Assembly (NCBI RefSeq): GCF_022899355.1 | Contig: NZ_JALJCK010000002.1 | Location: 124,001-188,000 of the forward strand | Length of the DNA: 64,000 nt | Reading direction: 5' to 3' | Source: Shinella yambaruensis | GTDB taxonomy: Bacteria; Pseudomonadota; Alphaproteobacteria; Rhizobiales; Rhizobiaceae | Part shown: piece after piece, positions 50,890 to 60,138 of the stretch | How positions within the stretch are numbered: the first letter of the stretch is position 1 | How the letters are laid out: each line of letters starts with the position of its first letter | Made by a program: the position numbers and the translations under genes | Notes under the pieces: model-generated | Database searches by the model: none | What the model saw: only the letters and a program-made list of their open reading frames with translations | What the model was told of the DNA's origin: nothing

Positions 50890-52395
50890 ATGGATCTTGT
50901 CAGTAATCTAGCGCTCGGCTTCTCCACGGCGCTTTCGCCGGAGAACCTTGCCTTCTGCCTCATCGGCGTGCTGCTCGGAACGCTGATCGGCGTTCTGCCC
51001 GGTATCGGCGCGACGGCGACCATCGCCATGCTCCTGCCGATCACCTTCAAGCTGGAGCCGGTCTCCTCGCTGATCATGCTCGCCGGCATCTATTACGGCG
51101 CGCAATATGGCGGCTCGACCACGGCGATCCTGATCAACATGCCGGGCGAATCCTCGTCCGCCGTGACCGCCATCGACGGCTACCAGATGGCGCGCAAGGG
51201 CAGGGCGGGGGCGGCGCTTTCCATTGCCGCGCTCGGCTCCTTCTTCGCCGGCACGGTCTCGACCTTCCTCGTCGCGATCTTCGCCATTCCCCTGACGGCC
51301 ATCGCGCTCGAATTCGGCGCCGCCGAATATTTCTCGCTGATGGTCGTCGGCCTCGTCTCGTCCATCGCGCTGGCGCATGGCTCGATCGTCAAGGCACTGG
51401 CCATGGTGGCGCTGGGGCTCTTGCTCGGCCTCGTCGGCACGGATATCTATACCGGTACGCCGCGCTTCACCCTCGGCATCCGCGAATATGCCGACGGGCT
51501 CAACTTCGTCGCTGTCGCCGTCGGCGTCTTCGGCATCGCCGAGATCCTGCGCAACCTCGAGGGCGAGAAGACGCGCAGCCTGCTGATGGCCAAGGTCTCC
51601 GGCCTCTGGCCGACGAAGGACGATTTCCGGCGCATGATGGGACCGGTGCTGCGCGGTACGGCCATCGGCTCGGCGCTCGGCATTCTGCCGGGGGGAGGGG
51701 CTATCCTTGCCGCCTTCGCCTCCTACACGGTGGAGAAGCGTGTCTCGGATAACCCCCGGGAGTTCGGCCAGGGCGCGGTCGCCGGTGTCGCGGGGCCGGA
51801 ATCGGCCAACAATGCGGGCGCGCAGACCTCGTTCATCCCGCTGTTGACGCTCGGCATCCCGGCCAATCCGGTCATGGCGCTGATGGTGGGGGCGATGATC
51901 ATCCAGGGCATCGTGCCCGGACCGAATGTCGCGACCGAACAGCCGACGCTGTTCTGGGGCATCATCGCCTCGATGTGGATCGGCAACCTGATGCTCGTCG
52001 TGCTGAACCTGCCGCTGATCGGCCTCTGGGTGAAGCTGCTGACGGTGCCCTATTACGTGCTCTTCCCGATCATCATGGCCTTCTGCTCGATCGGCGTCTA
52101 CAGCGTGAACTCGAATGTCTACGACCTCTATGCGGTCGCGCTGTTCGGCCTCGGCGGTTACCTGCTGGTGAAGCTGCGCTGCGAGCCGGCGCCGCTACTG
52201 CTCGGCTTCGTGCTCGGGCCGCTGCTGGAGGAGAACCTGCGCCGCGCCATGATCCTGTCGCGCGGCGATCCGAGCACCTTCATCACGCGTCCGATCAGCG
52301 CGTTCCTGCTGGCACTGGCGCTGGCGGTCCTCATCATCGTCTTCCTGCCTTCGGTCAAGAAGAAGCGTGAAGAGGTTTTCCAAGAAGAAGACTGA
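50890..52395 (+). CDS. tctA: Tripartite tricarboxylate transporter large permease TctA
   Basis: 501 residues, about 11-12 membrane helices. TctA signatures: GVLPGIGATATIAMLLPITF, YYGAQYGGSTTAILINMPGESSSAVTAIDGYQMA and the second repeat GILPGGGAILAAFASYTVEKR with GVAGPESANNAGAQTSFIPLLTLGIP. It forms the translocation path. It ends the operon; a rho-independent terminator follows at 52419. Confidence 0.95.
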   Translation: MDLVSNLALGFSTALSPENLAFCLIGVLLGTLIGVLPGIGATATIAMLLPITFKLEPVSSLIMLAGIYYGAQYGGSTTAILINMPGESSSAVTAIDGYQMARKGRAGAALSIAALGSFFAGTVSTFLVAIFAIPLTAIALEFGAAEYFSLMVVGLVSSIALAHGSIVKALAMVALGLLLGLVGTDIYTGTPRFTLGIREYADGLNFVAVAVGVFGIAEILRNLEGEKTRSLLMAKVSGLWPTKDDFRRMMGPVLRGTAIGSALGILPGGGAILAAFASYTVEKRVSDNPREFGQGAVAGVAGPESANNAGAQTSFIPLLTLGIPANPVMALMVGAMIIQGIVPGPNVATEQPTLFWGIIASMWIGNLMLVVLNLPLIGLWVKLLTVPYYVLFPIIMAFCSIGVYSVNSNVYDLYAVALFGLGGYLLVKLRCEPAPLLLGFVLGPLLEENLRRAMILSRGDPSTFITRPISAFLLALALAVLIIVFLPSVKKKREEVFQEED

Positions 52396-52418
52396 AAACA
52401 GGAAAACCTGCGGGGGAG

Positions 52419-52450
52419 GGGAGGAGCGGCGACGAACTGCTCCTCCCTTT
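52419..52450 (+). terminator. Intrinsic terminator of the tctCBA operon
   Basis: A 9-bp stem GGGAGGAGC (52419-52427) and GCTCCTCCC (52439-52447) with an 11-nt loop, followed directly by TTTATTTT. Located 24 bp after the tctA stop. Confidence 0.85.
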
Positions 52451-52526
52451 ATTTTAGTGATATTGCATTGCGGCGGAAACCGGGGTAAAACTTGACAAAA
52501 AATAGAAGGAATAGTCGCAGGGCAAG

Positions 52527-53411
52527 ATGACGTTCCAGCCGCGCATGCAGAACAGGATCGAGGGCTTCTCCGTCGTCGGCGGTCTCAACCGCCGGCACTG
52601 GAACGGCATTGTCGCCGATGTCTGGGACGTGGAATGCGCGGCCCGTGCCGGCGGTTATTATGTCGGGCGGGACCCGCGGCTCTTCATCCTGCTCGACAAG
52701 CGGGGACCGGGCGATTCCCGCATCCGCCTGGCACCGGGCGGGGCGGAGTCCGTCGAGGACTGGCGGCATTGCCCGATTGCCTATATCCCCGCGAATTTCG
52801 AGCTCTGGGCGGACCTGGCCGATCATCAGTTCCTGCGCCATCTCGATCTGCATTTCGACGTGGAGACGGTCAGCCGGCGGCTGGCGGAGGACCTCGACCC
52901 GGAGCGGCTTGCCACCCCGCAGCTGTTCTTCTCCGATAGCCGCCTGCTCTCGCTGGCGCAGCTGATCGCCGCCGAGTGCACCAATCCGCAGCCGCTGCAC
53001 GATCTCTATGGCGACGGGCTGGCGCTGGCGCTGATCATCGACGTCATGAAGCTCGGCAAGGCGCCAGGCCGCAAGCGCGGCAAGCTGGCCGCCTGGCAGT
53101 TGCGCCGCGCGACCGATTTCATTGAAGAAAACTGCTTGCGCAACATCCGCCTCGAGGAGCTCGCCAACCTTATCGGCCTGTCGCAATCCCATTTCAGCCA
53201 CGCCTTCAAGGCCTCGACCGGCGTCGCGCCCCATCAATGGCAGGTGAATGCCCGCCTGCGCCGTGCCAAGCAATTGCTTTTGCAGGGCAACCATCCTCTG
53301 ACCGAGATCGCCGCCGAGACCGGATTTGCCGACCAGGCGCATTTCACCCGCGTCTTCCGCAAGAATTTCGGCACGACGCCCGCCCATTGGCAGAAGGCGC
53401 AGCTCGCCTGA
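52527..53411 (+). CDS. AraC-family transcriptional regulator
   Basis: 294 residues. An N-terminal sensor domain without recognised ligand and a C-terminal AraC double helix-turn-helix (~190-290): IEENCLRNIRLEELANLIGLSQSHFSHAFKASTGVAPHQW and LTEIAAETGFADQAHFTRVFRKNFGTTPAHW. It lies 160 bp upstream of a TonB-dependent siderophore receptor on the same strand; AraC-type regulators such as RhrA commonly activate siderophore uptake genes in rhizobia. Direct repeats ahead of the receptor gene support this. Confidence 0.9.
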   Translation: MTFQPRMQNRIEGFSVVGGLNRRHWNGIVADVWDVECAARAGGYYVGRDPRLFILLDKRGPGDSRIRLAPGGAESVEDWRHCPIAYIPANFELWADLADHQFLRHLDLHFDVETVSRRLAEDLDPERLATPQLFFSDSRLLSLAQLIAAECTNPQPLHDLYGDGLALALIIDVMKLGKAPGRKRGKLAAWQLRRATDFIEENCLRNIRLEELANLIGLSQSHFSHAFKASTGVAPHQWQVNARLRRAKQLLLQGNHPLTEIAAETGFADQAHFTRVFRKNFGTTPAHWQKAQLA

Positions 53412-53436
53412 CGCCGGCGAACGGGCGATTGTTCAT

Positions 53437-53470
53437 CGTACGGAAAATTGCCCAAGAACGTACAATTTTC
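53437..53470. promoter_or_regulatory. Candidate AraC-type binding sites upstream of the receptor gene
   Basis: CGTAC occurs at 53437-53441 and 53459-53463 as a direct repeat 22 bp apart (two helical turns), as AraC proteins prefer. Overlapping it, GAAAATTG (53443-53450) and CAATTTTC (53463-53470) are an 8-bp inverted repeat. Confidence 0.5.
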
Positions 53471-53500
53471 GCGGAATGCGACAAGCCCGATCGTTAAAAC

Positions 53501-53515
53501 TGAGTTAAGCACTCA
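53501..53515. promoter_or_regulatory. Dyad upstream of the TonB-dependent receptor gene
   Basis: TGAGT-TAAGC-ACTCA, a perfect 5-5-5 inverted repeat, about 57 bp before the receptor start. It may be an iron-regulator operator or part of the promoter; it is not a recognised Fur or RirA box. Confidence 0.4.
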
Positions 53516-53571
53516 TCTTATTGTTGGAAGGCCGCTCAGGCAGGCGAGCGGGACGAGTGGGGTATGCGCAG

Positions 53572-55773
53572 ATGATGATGAAGTCGAAGAACCAGCGGCG
53601 GCTGAGGTTGACGCTTGCGTGCGGCACGGCGGCAATCGGCCTGTTGGCGCCGCTTTCCACGTTCGCACAGGACGCGGAAGGCACGACACGGCTGGAAGAG
53701 GTCCGGGTCGAGCAGGGCGATCCCAACGCGGTTGCTGACACCGGTGTCGAACCCGTGCGTGGCATCGTCGCAAAATCGACGCGTACCGGCAGCAAGGCGG
53801 CGACGGACCTCAACGAGATCCCGCAGTCGGTCTCCGTCGTCGGGCGCGAGCAGATGGACGATCAGAGCCCCCAGAAGATCGATGAGGCGCTGCGCTACGT
53901 CGCCGGGGTGAATGCATCCACCTACGGAACCGATTCCGACACCGACTGGCTCTTCATCCGCGGCTTCCAGGCCGAGCAGACCGGCGTCTTCCTCGACGGG
54001 CTTTCGCTGTTCCAGACCGGCTTCGGCACGTTCCTCGTCGATCCGTTCTTCCTGGAGCGCATCGAAGTCATCAAGGGACCGAGCTCCGCGCTCTACGGTG
54101 GCGCCAATCCGGGCGGCTTCGTCAATTTCGTCAGCAAGCGCCCCACCGATGAGCCGCTGCGTTACGTCGAGACGGGCATCAACAGCTTCGGCAACGGCTA
54201 TCTGGGCGTGGATTTCAGCGACAAGCTCGGCAGCGACGACGTCCTGCGCTACCGCCTGACCGGGAAAATCTCCGGCGGCGGCTGGGAGACGGACAAGTCG
54301 GAGGATTTCCGCGGCACGATCGCGCCCAGCTTCACATGGAAGCCGGATGAGGGAACGAGCCTTACCTTCCTCAGCTCCTACCAGCATATCGACCTGACGC
54401 ACACCAGCACGGGTTTCCTGCCGTATCTCGGCACGGTGGTCGATGCGCCCGGCGTGGGACGGATCCCGACCGACCTGTTCTACGGCGACAAGAGCCTTGA
54501 CGAATACGATCGCCAGCAAGCCATGATCGGCTACGAGTTCGAACATACGTTCGACAACAACTGGACGGTTCGCCAGAACCTGCGCTACGCGAGCGTCTCG
54601 CTCAAGGAAGACGCGCTCTATGCCAACGGGTGGTCGCTGGCCGATCCCACGAAGCTGGCCCGTTATCGCTTCGCGCATGACACGGATGTCGATATCTTCA
54701 CGGTCGACAACCAGCTCGAAGGGGAATTTGCGACAGGCGCGCTGGATCACAATCTTCTTCTTGGATTGGACTACCGGTACTACTCGATCGACCAGGCCCA
54801 GGCCGTCGGCTTCGGCAACCTGGATCTGGACCCGCTTAACCCGGTTTACGGTGTCGATATTCCGGCGCTCGGAAATCCGTACCTGGATCAGAACCTGCGC
54901 CGCGACCAGCTCGGCATTTATGCGCAGGACCAGATCAAGTTCGGCGGCGGATGGATCGCCACGCTCAACGGCCGTTACGATTTCGTGAAGACCGAGCTTG
55001 ACGACAATATCAATGCAGCCAACTCCACCGAGAGCGACGAAGGCGAGTTCACCTGGCGCGCGGCGCTCGCCTATGAATTCGCAAACGGCCTGACGCCCTA
55101 TGTCAGTTACTCGACCTCGTTCAACCCGACGACCTCGACGGACAATGACGGCAACCTCTTGAAGTCGGAAACGGCAAAGCAGTGGGAAGTCGGCGTCAAG
55201 TATCAGCCGGACTTCATGGATGCCCTCATCACGGCAGCCTATTTCGACATAACGCGCGAGAACGTGCCCAGCACGATCACGGTCAACGGCATTCCCCAGA
55301 CGGCCGCTATCGGCGAGGTGGAGGCCCGCGGCTTCGAAACGTCGATCCAGGCAAATGTCACGGAGGGGCTGAAGCTCATCGGTGCGCTGACCTATCTCGA
55401 CATGGAAGTCACCAAGGCGACCGGCGGCGCGTTCGACGGCACGCCTGCCGGCAACACGCCGATCCAGGTTCCGGAGCTGACGGCTTCGCTCTGGGCGGAC
55501 TATTCGTTCCAGAACGATATGCTTCAGGGCGTGAGCGTTGCAGCGGGCGTACGCCATATCGGCAAGTCCTGGGCGGACCGCGAAAACACGCTCCGCGTTC
55601 CTTCCGCCACGCTGGTCGATGCGGCCATCCGCTACGAGAAGGACAACTGGGGTGTTGCGCTGAACGTCTCCAACCTGTTCGACAAGGAATATGTTGCGAC
55701 CTGCCAGGGCGCGAACTCCTGCGGCTACGGCGCCGGGCGTACGTTCATGCTGAAAGCAAGCACGTCCTTTTGA
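53572..55773 (+). CDS. TonB-dependent siderophore receptor
   Basis: 733 residues. A signal peptide (RRLRLTLACGTAAIGLLAPLSTFA|Q), a plug domain (~75-190: DLNEIPQSVSVVGREQMDDQ, RYVAGVNAS, FIRGFQAEQTGVFLDGL, RIEVIKGPSSALYGGANPGGFVNFVSKRP) and a 22-strand barrel ending NVSNLFDKEYVATC...GAGRTFMLKASTSF, with a terminal Phe as outer-membrane proteins have. This is the FhuA/FoxA hydroxamate-siderophore group. Three ATGs (53572, 53575, 53578) are possible starts; none has a strong ribosome site. Regulated probably by the AraC gene upstream. The two cysteines near the end (TCQGANSCGYG) may form a disulfide. Confidence 0.93.
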   Translation: MMMKSKNQRRLRLTLACGTAAIGLLAPLSTFAQDAEGTTRLEEVRVEQGDPNAVADTGVEPVRGIVAKSTRTGSKAATDLNEIPQSVSVVGREQMDDQSPQKIDEALRYVAGVNASTYGTDSDTDWLFIRGFQAEQTGVFLDGLSLFQTGFGTFLVDPFFLERIEVIKGPSSALYGGANPGGFVNFVSKRPTDEPLRYVETGINSFGNGYLGVDFSDKLGSDDVLRYRLTGKISGGGWETDKSEDFRGTIAPSFTWKPDEGTSLTFLSSYQHIDLTHTSTGFLPYLGTVVDAPGVGRIPTDLFYGDKSLDEYDRQQAMIGYEFEHTFDNNWTVRQNLRYASVSLKEDALYANGWSLADPTKLARYRFAHDTDVDIFTVDNQLEGEFATGALDHNLLLGLDYRYYSIDQAQAVGFGNLDLDPLNPVYGVDIPALGNPYLDQNLRRDQLGIYAQDQIKFGGGWIATLNGRYDFVKTELDDNINAANSTESDEGEFTWRAALAYEFANGLTPYVSYSTSFNPTTSTDNDGNLLKSETAKQWEVGVKYQPDFMDALITAAYFDITRENVPSTITVNGIPQTAAIGEVEARGFETSIQANVTEGLKLIGALTYLDMEVTKATGGAFDGTPAGNTPIQVPELTASLWADYSFQNDMLQGVSVAAGVRHIGKSWADRENTLRVPSATLVDAAIRYEKDNWGVALNVSNLFDKEYVATCQGANSCGYGAGRTFMLKASTSF

Positions 55774-55797
55774 TCCTGCCTGAGGAGCAAAGACAAA

Positions 55798-55838
55798 AAA
55801 GCGCGCCAGGGCGTCCCTAGCGCGCTTTCTTCGTTTTC
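55798..55838 (+). terminator. Intrinsic terminator after the TonB-dependent receptor
   Basis: A long hairpin AAAGCGCGC (55798-55806) with GCGCGCTTT (55820-55828), plus an inner AGGG/CCCT stem, followed by TTTCTTCGTTTT. Because the left flank is A-rich, it may also end the convergent luciferase-like gene's transcript. Confidence 0.85.
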
Positions 55839-55872
55839 AGCGGTATCCTGGCGCTCACAATGGAAAGCGCGC

Positions 55873-56895
55873 CTAGCGCCAGCCCAGGGCCGGTGCGACG
55901 TGTTTCAGAATCGCCTCGATGACATGGGCGTTGTATTCGACGCCCAACTGGTTCGGTACGGTCAGAAGCAGCGTATCGGCTTCCCGGATCGCCTCGTCGG
56001 CGGCAAGCTGCTCGATGAGCTTGTCCGGCTCGTCGGCATAGGAACGGCCGAAGATCGCCCGCGTTCTGTCATCGATGAAGCCGATCGAATCCGCTTCCTT
56101 GCCGCCGCGGCCGAAATAGGCCCGGTCGCGATCGTCGACGAGCGCGAAGATGCTGCGGCTGACCGAAACACGCGGCGTGCGGCTGTGGCCGGCCTCCTTC
56201 CAGGCCTCGCGGTAGGCGCGGATCTGCGCGGCCTGCTGGATATGGAACGGCTCGCCCGTCTCGTCGTTCTTCAGCGTCGAGCTCTGCAGGTTCATGCCGA
56301 GCTTCGCGGCCCAGACGGCCGTGGCGTTGGAGCTCGCGCCCCACCAGATGCGCTCGCGCAGGCCCTCCGAATGGGGTTCGAGGCGCAGGAGGCCGGGCGG
56401 GTTGGGGAACATCGGTCGCGGGTTCGGCTGCGCGAAGCCTTCGCCCTTCAGGATGTCCAGGAACACCTCGGCATGCCGGCGGCCCATGTCGGCGTCGTTC
56501 ATGCCCTCCTGCGGCTGGTAGCCGAAGTAGCGCCAGCCGTCGATGACCTGCTCGGGCGAGCCGCGGCTGATGCCGAGCTGCAGGCGTCCGCCGGAAATGA
56601 GGTCCGCGGCGCCGGCATCCTCGGCCATGTAGAGCGGGTTCTCATAGCGCATGTCGATGACGGCCGTGCCGATCTCGATCGTCTTCGTCCTGGCGCCGGT
56701 GGCGGCGAGAAGCGGGAAGGGGGAGGCGAGCTGCCGGGCGAAATGATGCACCCGGAAATAGGCGCCGTCGGCGCCGAGCTCTTCTGCCGCGACGGCAAGG
56801 TCGATCGACTGGAGCAGCGTATCACCGGCCGAGCGGGTCTCCGATTGCGGGGAGGGGGTCCAATGCCCGAAGGAAAGGAAACCGATTTTCTTCAT
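55873..56895 (-). CDS. Luciferase-like (LLM class) flavin-dependent monooxygenase
   Basis: 340 residues with a TIM-barrel bacterial-luciferase fold: LAVAAEELGADGAYFRVHHFARQLASPFPLLAA, IEIGTAVIDMRYENPLYMAEDAGAADLISGGRLQLGISRGSPEQV and TLLLTVPNQLG near the end. It probably uses FMNH2 to oxidise a small organic substrate; the substrate is unknown. The ATG at 56895 is well placed. A dyad (56987-56999) lies in the upstream region. Confidence 0.87.
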   Translation of the reverse strand: MKKIGFLSFGHWTPSPQSETRSAGDTLLQSIDLAVAAEELGADGAYFRVHHFARQLASPFPLLAATGARTKTIEIGTAVIDMRYENPLYMAEDAGAADLISGGRLQLGISRGSPEQVIDGWRYFGYQPQEGMNDADMGRRHAEVFLDILKGEGFAQPNPRPMFPNPPGLLRLEPHSEGLRERIWWGASSNATAVWAAKLGMNLQSSTLKNDETGEPFHIQQAAQIRAYREAWKEAGHSRTPRVSVSRSIFALVDDRDRAYFGRGGKEADSIGFIDDRTRAIFGRSYADEPDKLIEQLAADEAIREADTLLLTVPNQLGVEYNAHVIEAILKHVAPALGWR

Positions 56896-57289
56896 GGATC
56901 TTTACCTCGACGCCGGGGCGTCCGTTGGGATGGGTGTCGCCGGCGAAGATGGGGTATCGGACAGGGCTTGGAAAGGTGTGGAACGAGAACGCAGCGTTCA
57001 CCGTTTGGCGCTTTCACGCCGGTCGAGGCTGCGGCGCGCTATGCCCTGTGGTCTGCATGGATGGTTATTTGCATTTCAGGAAGGATGGCCTTGCCCTCAA
57101 CGTTCCAAAGAAACTCTCTGCGCCCTGTGCGGTTTTTTGATCGTATGGGTATATAACCGCACGCTGGCGGATCCGTGATGGTTGGGAGCCGCTCCTTGTG
57201 GCGCCCCATGTCCCGGCTCTCTTCACGCGGCCGGGCGGATGCAATCGAGGCCATGGCGGGTGAAATTGCCGCGGGAACGGGAAGGGGCG
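56896..57289. other. 394-bp intergenic region upstream of the luciferase-like gene
   Basis: No credible gene. It contains the palindrome GAACGC-A-GCGTTC (56987-56999), about 95 bp before the monooxygenase start, which could be an operator, and an AT-richer patch near 57130-57150 (GGGTATATAACCG). Confidence 0.5.
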
Positions 57290-57640
57290 TCAGTGGTACT
57301 TTTCCCGCTCGCGCACGAGGATCGCCGGTGCGTTCAGCCCGGCGATCGGTTGGTTGACGTCCGCCGGAATGTCGCCGGTCAGCTGGAGATCGAGATAACG
57401 CGCGCAGCACACCCGCAGGAAGGACGTGAAGTTGCCGAGGTCGTGGCCTGCGTCGATCGATTCATGGTGCAGCCTGGTGATCAGCTGCGTGACGTTCATG
57501 CGATCGCGGCGCGCGATCTCCTCAAGCTTCGACCAGAAGAAATTCTCCAGCCGCACGCTCGTCACCATGCCGTCGATCCGCAGCGAACGCGTGGTGCTCT
57601 CCCAGAGCCTCGCATCCGCCTTGATGAACAGTTCGCACAT
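57290..57640 (-). CDS. Ribbon-helix-helix domain protein
   Basis: 116 residues. SLRIDGMVTSVRLENFFWSKLEEIARRDRMNVTQLITRLHHES is the ribbon-helix-helix type found in PF13467 proteins, a likely DNA-binding repressor module. The C-terminal part (FTSFLRVCCARYLDLQL) is typical for the family. Start at 57640 (MCELFIKAD) with GGGAGG upstream; a longer frame to 57745 overlaps the DJ-1 gene. Target unknown. Confidence 0.78.
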   Translation of the reverse strand: MCELFIKADARLWESTTRSLRIDGMVTSVRLENFFWSKLEEIARRDRMNVTQLITRLHHESIDAGHDLGNFTSFLRVCCARYLDLQLTGDIPADVNQPIAGLNAPAILVREREKYH

Positions 57641-57663
57641 CCCGGCCTCCCTTGCCCGTCTCC

Positions 57664-58260
57664 TCAGGCGGCGTCCGTTTGTAGCAGGGACGCGGCGTTC
57701 AGCACAGCCATGAACTGGCGCAGCCAGGAGGGGTGCGCCGGCCATGCGGGCGCGGTGACGAGATTGCCGTCCGAGACCGCGTCATCGATCGCGATATCCG
57801 CATAGATGCCGCCGGCAAGCTCCACTTCCGGGCGGCAGGCGGGATAGGCCGAGCAGGTGCGGCCCGTGAGGACGCCGGCCGCCGCGAGAAGCTGCGCGCC
57901 GTGGCAGATGGCCGCCACCGGCTTGCCGGCCTCGAAGAAGTGCCGCACGGCCTTGATGACATCGGGGTTGAGGCGCAGATATTCGGGCGCCCGGCCGCCG
58001 GGGATGACAAGCGCGTCGTAGTCCTCGGCGCGGATGCTGGAGAAGGTGGCGTTGAGCGTGAAATTGTGGCCGCGCTTTTCGGAATAGGTCTGGTCGCCCT
58101 CGAAATCATGGATGGCGGTCGCGACCGTCTGGCCTGCATTCTTGCCGGGGCAGGCGGCATGCACGGTATAGCCGCAGGCAAGCAGCGTCTGGAACGGGAC
58201 CATGGTTTCATAGTCCTCGGTGAAGTCGCCGGTGATCATCAGAATTTTCGAAGCTGGCAT
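57664..58260 (-). CDS. DJ-1/PfpI-family protein
   Basis: 198 residues with the DJ-1/PfpI fold: [51 protein letters not shown] and the nucleophile elbow [13 protein letters not shown] with its cysteine. Relatives act as glyoxalases, deglycases or chaperones; activity cannot be told from sequence. ATG at 58260 with GGGAGGA upstream. It is 23 bp upstream of the RHH gene on the same strand and 95 bp after the cupin gene. Confidence 0.88.
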   Translation of the reverse strand: MPASKILMITGDFTEDYETMVPFQTLLACGYTVHAACPGKNAGQTVATAIHDFEGDQTYSEKRGHNFTLNATFSSIRAEDYDALVIPGGRAPEYLRLNPDVIKAVRHFFEAGKPVAAICHGAQLLAAAGVLTGRTCSAYPACRPEVELAGGIYADIAIDDAVSDGNLVTAPAWPAHPSWLRQFMAVLNAASLLQTDAA

Positions 58261-58355
58261 CTGTTCCTCCCAAAACCAATGGGAGGAGTTTAGCAAGGAC
58301 GGCATGCGAGCGGGTACTAAGGGGATACTACAGTGAAAATTCAGGGCAGGCGCCT

Positions 58356-58715
58356 TCAGACGCCCCTTGCCACCATCGTATAGATCTTGCGGGTCCGCTC
58401 GTGGATCGTCCATTCGCCGCGCCAGCCGAGCGGCAGGACGAACATCTCGCCCGGGCCGATCTGACGGCTCGTGCCGTCGCCGTTGTGCAGCGTCACGCGG
58501 CCGGAAAGGATATGGCAGATCTCCGCGATCTCGCTGCGGTCGGCGGTGAAGCGGCCGGGCGTGCATTCCCATATGCCGGTTTCCATCTTGCCGTCCGGGC
58601 TCGTCCAGAGGGGCAGGGTGGCCTCCTGCTGCTCGCCCTCGATGGAGGTCGGCTTGGGCGTGAAGGCGCCGATATCGCGCTGGAGGAGGTCGCCGAAGTT
58701 TTCGAAGCTGATCAT
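58356..58715 (-). CDS. Small cupin protein (DUF861/EutQ-like)
   Basis: 119 residues forming one cupin barrel: [35 protein letters not shown] and [26 protein letters not shown]. Cupins of this type are commonly found next to FAD-dependent gamma-glutamylputrescine oxidase-like genes, as here (19 bp downstream of it). It may bind a pathway metabolite; no enzymatic role is shown. Confidence 0.85.
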   Translation of the reverse strand: MISFENFGDLLQRDIGAFTPKPTSIEGEQQEATLPLWTSPDGKMETGIWECTPGRFTADRSEIAEICHILSGRVTLHNGDGTSRQIGPGEMFVLPLGWRGEWTIHERTRKIYTMVARGV

Positions 58716-58734
58716 GGTCTGTCCCGTATCTGGC

Positions 58735-60120
58735 TCAGTGGCCGGTGATGCTGTCGGCGAGCGCCGCGAGTTTGGAGGTGCGCGACAGGCCGGAAAACTC
58801 CCGGTCGTCCGCCATGCGGTAGAGCTGGTACATCGAATGCACGCCGAGCCAGCGGAAGGGCTCCGGCTCCCATTTGCGCACCGTGCGGTTGACCCAGGGC
58901 AGGCCGGTCAGCTCCGTCTTGCGGTCCAGCACCAAGTCGCAGAGCGTGCGGCCGGCAAGGTTCGAGCTGGAGACGCCGAGGCCGACATAGCCGCCGGCCC
59001 AGCCGATGCCCGTCGTTCGGTCGAAGCCCGCCGTCGTGCACCAGTCGCGCGGCACGCCGAGCACGCCGCACCAGGCATGATCGATCTTCAGCGCTTTCGT
59101 CTGCGGCAGGAGGCGGGTCAGGATGCCGTGCAACGCGTCGATGGTCGCCTGCTGCGTCTGGCCGTTGACGTCGGTCGCCGAGCCGTAGCGATAGGGCACG
59201 CCGCGTCCGCCCATGGTGATGCGGCCTTCGCGGGTGCGCTGGGCGTAGCAATAGGCATGCGCCGCATCGCCGAGCAGTTCATGGCCTTCCCAGCCGATCT
59301 CCTTCCACAATGCGTCCGGCACGGGCTCGGTGACGATCTGCGCGCTGTTCAGCGCCAGCCAGGTGCGCTCGAAGCCGGGCAGGCCGGCGGAAAACCCCTC
59401 CGTGGCGCGGATGATTTTGGGCGCACGCACCGTGCCGCGGTCGGTCGTAACGCGGCCCTGTTCGAAGCGGGTGACGGTCGTGCCCTCGCAGATCGACACG
59501 CCGAGGCTTTCGACCACCTTGGCGAGGCCGCGCACCAGTTTGGCCGGCTGCACGCGCGCCATGTTGCGGTAGAGCACGGCGCCCTTGAGATCGGCGATGC
59601 GGATGCGTTTTGCGGCATCCTCCGCCGAGAGCAGTTGCAGGCGCTCCGGCGGGATCTGCCAGTCGAGGCCGAACCGGTATTCCTCGCGCACCCGTTCGAG
59701 TTGGGCCGCATTGGTGGCGACGACGAGTTTGTCGACGCGGATGAGGTCCGCGTCGATGCCTTCGGCCTTGGTGACGCGCTCGACCTCGTCGACCGTGCCC
59801 GCCATGGCGTTCTGCAGATCGACGACCGCGCTGCGGCTGGAGGTCTTCTCGTATTTTTCCCGCGACCAGCTGAAGCCGCCGGAAAGCCAGCCGCCGTTGC
59901 GCCCGGAGGCGCCGAAGCCGGCGAACTCCCGTTCGAGCACGACGATGTTGAGCGAGGGGTCGGCCTTCTTCAGGTAGTAGGCCGTCCACAGGCCGGTATA
60001 GCCAGCGCCGATGATGCAGACATCGGCCTCGCGATCGCCGGGCAGGGGAGGGCGCTTTTGCGGGATGCCGCCGATATCGGCATACCAGAAGGAAATGTCA
60101 CCGTTGGTCTTGACGTCCAT
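58735..60120 (-). CDS. puuB: FAD-dependent oxidoreductase, gamma-glutamylputrescine oxidase-like (DAO family)
   Basis: 461 residues. N-terminal FAD motif VCIIGAGYTGLWTAYYLKK, then VVLEREFAGFGASGRNGGWLSGG, and late GIGWAGGYVGLGVSSSNLAGRTLCDLV, as in PuuB/OrdL-type amine oxidases. It would oxidise gamma-glutamylputrescine or a related amine to the aldehyde, releasing H2O2 and ammonia. It is 18 bp downstream of a PotA-like gene, in line with degradation of an imported polyamine. No PuuA or PuuC gene is in the window, so the symbol is tentative. Confidence 0.82.
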   Translation of the reverse strand: MDVKTNGDISFWYADIGGIPQKRPPLPGDREADVCIIGAGYTGLWTAYYLKKADPSLNIVVLEREFAGFGASGRNGGWLSGGFSWSREKYEKTSSRSAVVDLQNAMAGTVDEVERVTKAEGIDADLIRVDKLVVATNAAQLERVREEYRFGLDWQIPPERLQLLSAEDAAKRIRIADLKGAVLYRNMARVQPAKLVRGLAKVVESLGVSICEGTTVTRFEQGRVTTDRGTVRAPKIIRATEGFSAGLPGFERTWLALNSAQIVTEPVPDALWKEIGWEGHELLGDAAHAYCYAQRTREGRITMGGRGVPYRYGSATDVNGQTQQATIDALHGILTRLLPQTKALKIDHAWCGVLGVPRDWCTTAGFDRTTGIGWAGGYVGLGVSSSNLAGRTLCDLVLDRKTELTGLPWVNRTVRKWEPEPFRWLGVHSMYQLYRMADDREFSGLSRTSKLAALADSITGH

Positions 60121-60138
60121 GGGAAAGGCTTTCGGGGT

